Shown here piece by piece: positions 32,381-35,754 of a stretch of 35,754 nucleotides of DNA. The notes beneath the pieces were generated by a model that saw only the letters and a program-made list of their open reading frames with translations, had not been told where the DNA came from and searched no databases. Source of the DNA: an uncultured Lewinella sp. (GTDB lineage: Bacteria > Bacteroidota > Bacteroidia > Chitinophagales > Saprospiraceae); assembly GCA_913057725.1 (NCBI GenBank), contig CAJXOS010000058.1, positions 1-35,754 on the forward strand, written 5' to 3'. Both the position numbers and the translations under genes were made by a program. The stretch's first letter is position 1. Each line of letters begins with the position of its first letter.

Positions 32381-32587
32381 ATGTCTTATCGACCAGATCG
32401 TATTGAGCGCAAAAATCGGCGCAAAGCAATTGTGCTAACAACCATGATTTATGGTGGCTTGCTAGCCTTCTTCCTGTTAAAGGATGATATTGCTTGGCAA
32501 GACTACATGCCTGATGTAGTGTTGGAAGTACTGGGTGAACCAACCGAAGAACCTGCGGTAGCAGAAACGGCGGATGTTCGTCCTTAG
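32381..32587 (+). CDS. 68-residue single-pass membrane protein (unrecognised)
   Basis: A short protein with a basic N terminus (MSYRPDRIERKNRRKAI), one hydrophobic helix (VLTTMIYGGLLAFFLL, about 18-33) and an acidic C terminus (EVLGEPTEEPAVAETADVRP). By charge the N terminus is cytoplasmic. I do not recognise the family. The composition and codon use look coding, the gene is followed by a clean terminator, and the opposing frame at this locus has no comparable features. It could be a small membrane component, perhaps of division or secretion, but nothing in the sequence decides this. Confidence 0.68.
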   Translation: MSYRPDRIERKNRRKAIVLTTMIYGGLLAFFLLKDDIAWQDYMPDVVLEVLGEPTEEPAVAETADVRP

Positions 32588-32610
32588 GAGAGACTAGTAT
32601 GACGCAAAAG

Positions 32611-32646
32611 AAAAAGTCATCTTCACGAGCGTGAAGATGACTTTTT
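32611..32646. terminator. Bidirectional hairpin terminator
   Basis: AAAAAGTCATCTTCAC at 32611-32626 pairs perfectly with 32631-32646 (16 bp, GAGC loop), with A and T runs at the ends. It serves the 68-residue gene (+) and ndk (-). Confidence 0.92.
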
Positions 32647-32666
32647 ATGTTTTATGCTGATTTGCT

Positions 32667-33089
32667 CTACTTGAACATTTCAGTTGCAGCGAAGTGGAAC
32701 GAAGCCTCACGCAGTGCATTCTCATCAGAGTCTGCTCCGTGAACTGCGTTTTCGCCAATGCTGGTAGCGTATAGTGCACGAATGGTACCTTCCGCAGCCT
32801 CAGCTGGGTTAGTAGCACCAATCAGTGTACGGAAATCTTCAACAGCATTGTCTTTTTCTAGAACAGCAGCCACGATTGGACCACTAGACATGAACTCTAC
32901 AAGCTCGCCATAGAATGGACGCTCTTTGTGTACTTCGTAGAATTCACCAGCTTTTTCAGGAGATAGCTTTGTCAATTTCATTGCTACAATGCGAAATCCT
33001 GCTTTATTAATCTGCGCCAAAATTGCGCCGATATGCCCTGCTTTTACAGCATCGGGTTTGATCATCGTAAAGGTGATGTTGCCTGCCAT
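32667..33089 (-). CDS. ndk: Nucleoside diphosphate kinase
   Basis: A 140-residue enzyme starting at the ATG ending at 33089 ([21 protein letters not shown]). The open frame continues to 33377, but that extension has no family similarity and overlaps the divergent nrnA gene. The catalytic phospho-His lies in [12 protein letters not shown] near the C terminus, and [27 protein letters not shown] and [18 protein letters not shown] are standard Ndk segments. It equilibrates nucleoside di- and triphosphates. The usual Ser after HG is Ala here (HGADS), a tolerated variant. It has a consensus promoter upstream. Confidence 0.94.
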   Translation of the reverse strand: MAGNITFTMIKPDAVKAGHIGAILAQINKAGFRIVAMKLTKLSPEKAGEFYEVHKERPFYGELVEFMSSGPIVAAVLEKDNAVEDFRTLIGATNPAEAAEGTIRALYATSIGENAVHGADSDENALREASFHFAATEMFK

Positions 33090-33128
33090 GTTTACTTTGA
33101 TTTTGGTCGTAATTTCTAAAAGGCGACG

Positions 33129-33159
33129 CAAAAGTACATAATTGGTCAGGAGCCCCCAA
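33129..33159 (-). promoter_or_regulatory. Bacteroidetes-type promoter for ndk
   Basis: On the minus strand TTG (complement of 33157-33159), a 20-base spacer and TACTTTTG (complement of 33129-33136) match TTG/TANNTTTG. The -7 element lies 40 bases before the ndk ATG, consistent with the start at 33089. Confidence 0.6.
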
Positions 33160-33228
33160 ACCCGCTCTAAACATTTTGGCAGAATCAATATTTTTTGCCA
33201 ACTTCGCAGGCCCCAGTAAAATAGTTTT

Positions 33229-34233
33229 ATGGAGAATTTGGACGCACTCAAACAACTGTTGGCAATGCCACAAGATGTGGTTATTGTCACCCACCGAAAT
33301 CCTGACGGCGATGCTATTGGTTCTTCGATTGGATTGAGTCTTTTTCTCCAACGTAATGGACACAATACTAAGGTCATCGCACCTTCTGAATATCCAGACT
33401 TTCTGGCTTGGATGCCTCAGACAGATGATATCTTGATCCAAGACAATGAACCTGAAGATGTTGAGCGCGCTATCCAGCGGGCCACAGTGATCTTTTGTCT
33501 TGACTTTAACTCCCTTGATCGTATCGACAAGACCGGCGAGCTTATTGGAGAAGTACGTTGTCCAAAGGTCATGATTGACCACCACCTCTTTCCAGAACCG
33601 TTTGCTGACTATGTATTGAGTGAAACTTCAGCCAGCTCAACTTGTGAGTTGGTGTATGATTTCATTCACATGCTAGATATGCGGCAATACCTGGATCCAG
33701 TAATTGGCGAATGTTTGTTTACTGGAATCCTCACAGATACAGGTTCGTTCAAATACAGCAATTCACCAAAATTATTCCGGACAGTTGCCGATTTACTTGA
33801 AATCGGTGTTGATGATCTCCGACTACAGGATTTGATCTTCAACAGCATGGAGGAAAAGCAACTTCGAATCCTGGGCCATTGCTTGTACAACAGAATGGAA
33901 ATTCTGCCGGAATATCAAACAGGTATTATCACGCTCACCAAGGAAGATTACGCCTATTTTGATATACAGCGCGGAGATACCGAGGGCGTAGTCAACTTTT
34001 TGCTAAAACTGCGCAATGTTAAGTTAGCGGCCTTTATTCATGAGCAGCCGAAGATTGTGAAGTTGAGCCTTCGCTCTAAAGGGGATATCGATGTGCAAGA
34101 AATGGCAAAACGACATTTCCGCGGAGGCGGCCATAAGAACGCTGCAGGTGGCGCTAGCTTCCATAGTCTTAACGTGACCGTTCGGCGCTTCAAAGAAATT
34201 CTTCCGGAATACCAACATCAACTCCAATCCTAG
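33229..34233 (+). CDS. nrnA: DHH/DHHA1 phosphoesterase NrnA (oligoribonuclease / pAp phosphatase)
   Basis: A 334-residue protein. The DHH domain has [16 protein letters not shown] (His22, Asp26, Asp28), [10 protein letters not shown] (Asp92) and MIDHHLFPE (Asp117-His118-His119), which bind two metal ions. The C-terminal DHHA1 domain ends with the substrate-binding [12 protein letters not shown] (about residues 298-309). NrnA degrades nanoRNAs and removes the 3' phosphate of pAp from sulfur metabolism. The ATG at 33229 is divergent from ndk. The FKBP gene follows after 7 bases, so these genes form an operon leading to prfB. Confidence 0.92.
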   Translation: MENLDALKQLLAMPQDVVIVTHRNPDGDAIGSSIGLSLFLQRNGHNTKVIAPSEYPDFLAWMPQTDDILIQDNEPEDVERAIQRATVIFCLDFNSLDRIDKTGELIGEVRCPKVMIDHHLFPEPFADYVLSETSASSTCELVYDFIHMLDMRQYLDPVIGECLFTGILTDTGSFKYSNSPKLFRTVADLLEIGVDDLRLQDLIFNSMEEKQLRILGHCLYNRMEILPEYQTGIITLTKEDYAYFDIQRGDTEGVVNFLLKLRNVKLAAFIHEQPKIVKLSLRSKGDIDVQEMAKRHFRGGGHKNAAGGASFHSLNVTVRRFKEILPEYQHQLQS

Positions 34234-34240
34234 CACCCTC

Positions 34241-35143
34241 ATGTCGGAGTGGAAGTTAACTTCTAGTTTAATACTCATACTAATCACTGTGTTTGCTTGC
34301 TCTGAATTTCCAGAGCAGACGGCTCATGGTTATGCCTTCCGTTATCATTGGCAAATGGGAGAACCAAAACTGCAAATAGGTGAGGAGGCTTATGTGCAAT
34401 TTCAAATTCGTACTGCTGATGAAATCCTCTTTGTTTCTCCAAACGGTGAGGCAGGTATGAGAACAGTGTTACAAGATCCGGATCTCAATCCGATTAAAGA
34501 CCCTGACCCTATTGCTGATGTATTGCCGCTTATGGGAGAAGGGGACAGTGTCACCGTAAAAATGCCGGTAAGCGATGACATGAGCGGAGCCTTTGGTTTG
34601 GAAGAAGCAAATGAGATTTTTTACGATGTCGTGATTCGCCAAGTTAATAGGGAAGGGGAGCTCAGTACAATAGTAAAGGAAGAGGAGCAGAACCAAATTG
34701 ATATAGTAGCGCTAGAAGCAAGATCAAGAGCACTTGAGGAAAATCTAGCAGGAACAGAATGGGCTAGTGATGCACTTGCGCAACTAAGAGCTTTTATTGC
34801 CGATCGGGAAAATGAAATTATCTCATCAGAAGAGATGTTCTACGAACTCGTTGATGAGGGAGTGTCTTCTCCTGCCAGGGTAGGTACACGTGCCAATATT
34901 CGCTTTATCGCCGCTCGTCAAGATGGCTTGCTGTTTGCAGAATCATTTAGCGGCGAACCCTATTCCTTCGCAGTTGGCGCTCAGCAAGTGATAAAGGCTT
35001 GGGAAGAGGCCGTGAAACTGATCGGGCTCGATGGTGCAGTGTTGTTAGAGGTACCTCCGGCATTTGCATATGGAGCTTCGGGCAAAGCACCCTATATTGG
35101 CCCCGAAGACACGATCTATTATTATTTTGAGATAGTGGAATGA
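34241..35143 (+). CDS. FKBP-type peptidyl-prolyl isomerase lipoprotein
   Basis: A 300-residue protein with a lipoprotein signal (LTSSLILILITVFAC, Cys20). The C-terminal FKBP domain has ARQDGLLFAESF, PYSFAVGAQQVIKAWEEAVKLI and VLLEVPPAFAYGASGKAPYIGPEDTIYYYFEIVE, retaining most pocket residues. Residues about 35-150 resemble a second, degenerate FKBP-like domain (YVQFQIRTADEILFVS, PLMGEGDSVTVKMPVSD) without the AYG motif. An acidic helical linker joins them. It should assist folding of envelope proteins in the periplasm. It lies between nrnA (7 bases) and prfB (24 bases). Confidence 0.88.
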   Translation: MSEWKLTSSLILILITVFACSEFPEQTAHGYAFRYHWQMGEPKLQIGEEAYVQFQIRTADEILFVSPNGEAGMRTVLQDPDLNPIKDPDPIADVLPLMGEGDSVTVKMPVSDDMSGAFGLEEANEIFYDVVIRQVNREGELSTIVKEEEQNQIDIVALEARSRALEENLAGTEWASDALAQLRAFIADRENEIISSEEMFYELVDEGVSSPARVGTRANIRFIAARQDGLLFAESFSGEPYSFAVGAQQVIKAWEEAVKLIGLDGAVLLEVPPAFAYGASGKAPYIGPEDTIYYYFEIVE

Positions 35144-35167
35144 CTCCACTCATAAAACAATAATTTA

Positions 35168-35754
35168 ATGACCGCAGAACAGTTACAAAAGCTGCACAGT
35201 CGCCTCGAGCAGTTGAGGCACTATCTTTGACGTCTCAGAACGAGAACACAAATTAGCGGAGCTCGAACAGCACCTACTGAACCCAAACTTTTGGGAGGAT
35301 CCAAAGCGGGCAGAGGGGATAATGAAAGAGCTGAAGAGCCACAAGAATTGGATCGGCCAATACCGAAAGGTAGCAGATACAGTTGAGGACCTGGAGGTGC
35401 TCTATGAGTTTTTGAAAGAGGGAGAAGGCTCTGAAGAAGAAGTTGCCGATCGATATGCCCAGACCCTGGAGCTAATCGAAGACGTGGAATTCCACTCAAC
35501 GCTCAACCGTCCTGAGGATGAGCTAAATGCTATACTAGAAATTAATGCTGGAGCTGGTGGGACAGAAGCTTGTGACTGGGCAGAAATGCTCGGCCGCATG
35601 TATTTGATGTGGGCTGAAAAGAACAACTTCAAGGTGTCAGAGCTGGATCGCCAAGATGGTGATGTTGCCGGAGTTAAGAGCTTGTCCTTAGAGCTTAAGG
35701 GAGATTTTGCCTACGGACTATTAAAAGGCGAAAACGGCGTACATCGCCTCGTTC
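35168..35754 (+). CDS. prfB: Peptide chain release factor 2, 5' part, with programmed +1 frameshift
   Basis: The ATG at 35168 opens a frame of 20 codons (MTAEQLQKLHSRLEQLRHYL) that meets an in-frame TGA at 35228-35230. Shifting +1 at CTT-TGA-C continues as DVSEREHKLAELEQHLLNPNFWEDPKRA and runs to the window edge with INAGAGGTEACDWAEML and GENGVHRLV, unmistakable RF2. The GGQ and SPF motifs lie beyond the window. RF2 ends translation at UGA and UAA. The frame break is the known autoregulatory device: when RF2 is scarce the ribosome pauses at UGA and slips, so it should not be called a pseudogene. It ends the nrnA-FKBP-prfB operon. Confidence 0.95.
35214..35231 (+). promoter_or_regulatory. prfB: prfB programmed +1 frameshift signal
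   Basis: The slippery site CTT TGA C is at 35225-35231, identical to the site in E. coli prfB. The upstream SD-like element is weaker: TTGAGGCAC ends just before TAT CTT TGA where E. coli has AGGGGG. GAGG at 35215-35218 could still pair with anti-SD. Confidence 0.93.

Noticed and set aside
33090..33377. N-terminal extension of the ndk frame (96 residues)
   Set aside because: It lacks any Ndk similarity, overlaps nrnA on the other strand, and contains the probable ndk promoter. [15 protein letters not shown] at 33089 is the normal Ndk start.
35168..35230. prfB as a pseudogene broken by TGA
   Set aside because: The CTT-TGA-C site and the intact downstream frame match the programmed frameshift of bacterial RF2.
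1..35754. tRNA genes, CRISPR arrays, insertion sequences, phage genes
   Set aside because: No cloverleaf-like TPsiC segments, regular short repeats, transposase motifs or terminal inverted repeats were seen by eye. A tRNA or repeat search could still find something subtle.

Overview
The window looks like a chromosomal segment from a free-living Bacteroidota, probably close to Saprospiria/Lewinella. This is inferred from gene content; no 16S or other marker was available. The clues are a PorP/SprF-like protein paired with a TPR/PD40/OmpA protein (type IX secretion and gliding families), a bacillithiol-type YtxJ protein, an E1-beta pyruvate dehydrogenase gene standing alone, few clear Shine-Dalgarno sequences, and several promoters fitting the Bacteroidetes pattern TTG-N17-20-TANNTTTG. 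Coding density is high and both strands are used in short operons. I see no tRNA, rRNA, insertion sequence, CRISPR array or prophage, and no gene-free stretch over 300 bases once a small lipoprotein gene at 12960-13118 is recognised.

Layout. 1-5322 (+): 3' end of aspartate kinase, tilS, a small GNAT protein, a PorP/SprF-like protein and its OmpA partner. 5432-7985 (+): a membrane-anchored NUC1-type nuclease and a HerA-like DUF853 ATPase, closed by a hairpin terminator. 8032-11157 (-): S28/S37-type secreted peptidase, thioredoxin-like protein, ribD. 11310-11864 (+): a degenerate HNH/AP2 protein. 11866-13118 (-): mnmD, ytxJ and a 52-residue lipoprotein. 13385-14753 (+): pdhB and a small membrane protein. 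14831-18232 (-): a 1133-residue metacaspase-lipase fusion. 18400-20276 (+): yebC-galK, translationally coupled. 20269-22215 (-): TspO-like and DUF819 membrane proteins. 22252-23357: GNAT (+) and a secreted barrel-like protein (-). 23495-26803 (-): a three-gene operon of a coiled-coil protein, a membrane-anchored PspA-like protein and a substrate-binding-protein/OmpA fusion. 26944-29452 (+): glycosyltransferase and pruA. 29569-31107 (-): a subtilase lipoprotein with an altered oxyanion position. 31214-33089: TfoX-N protein (+), YggS (-), a 68-residue membrane protein (+) and ndk (-). 33229-end (+): nrnA, an FKBP lipoprotein and prfB with its programmed +1 frameshift, cut by the window edge.

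Most genes are housekeeping: amino-acid and riboflavin synthesis, tRNA modification, proline catabolism, translation termination, nucleotide turnover. The two best candidates for under-described biology are the metacaspase-lipase fusion, which carries two apparently intact catalytic centres in one cytoplasmic polypeptide, and the operon at 23495-26803. That operon combines a peptidoglycan-binding, ABC-independent substrate-binding protein with a PspA-like membrane protein, which suggests an envelope-sensing or membrane-maintenance system. Secondary items of interest are the HNH/AP2 protein with a lost catalytic histidine, the small lipoprotein and the subtilase with Thr in place of the oxyanion Asn.
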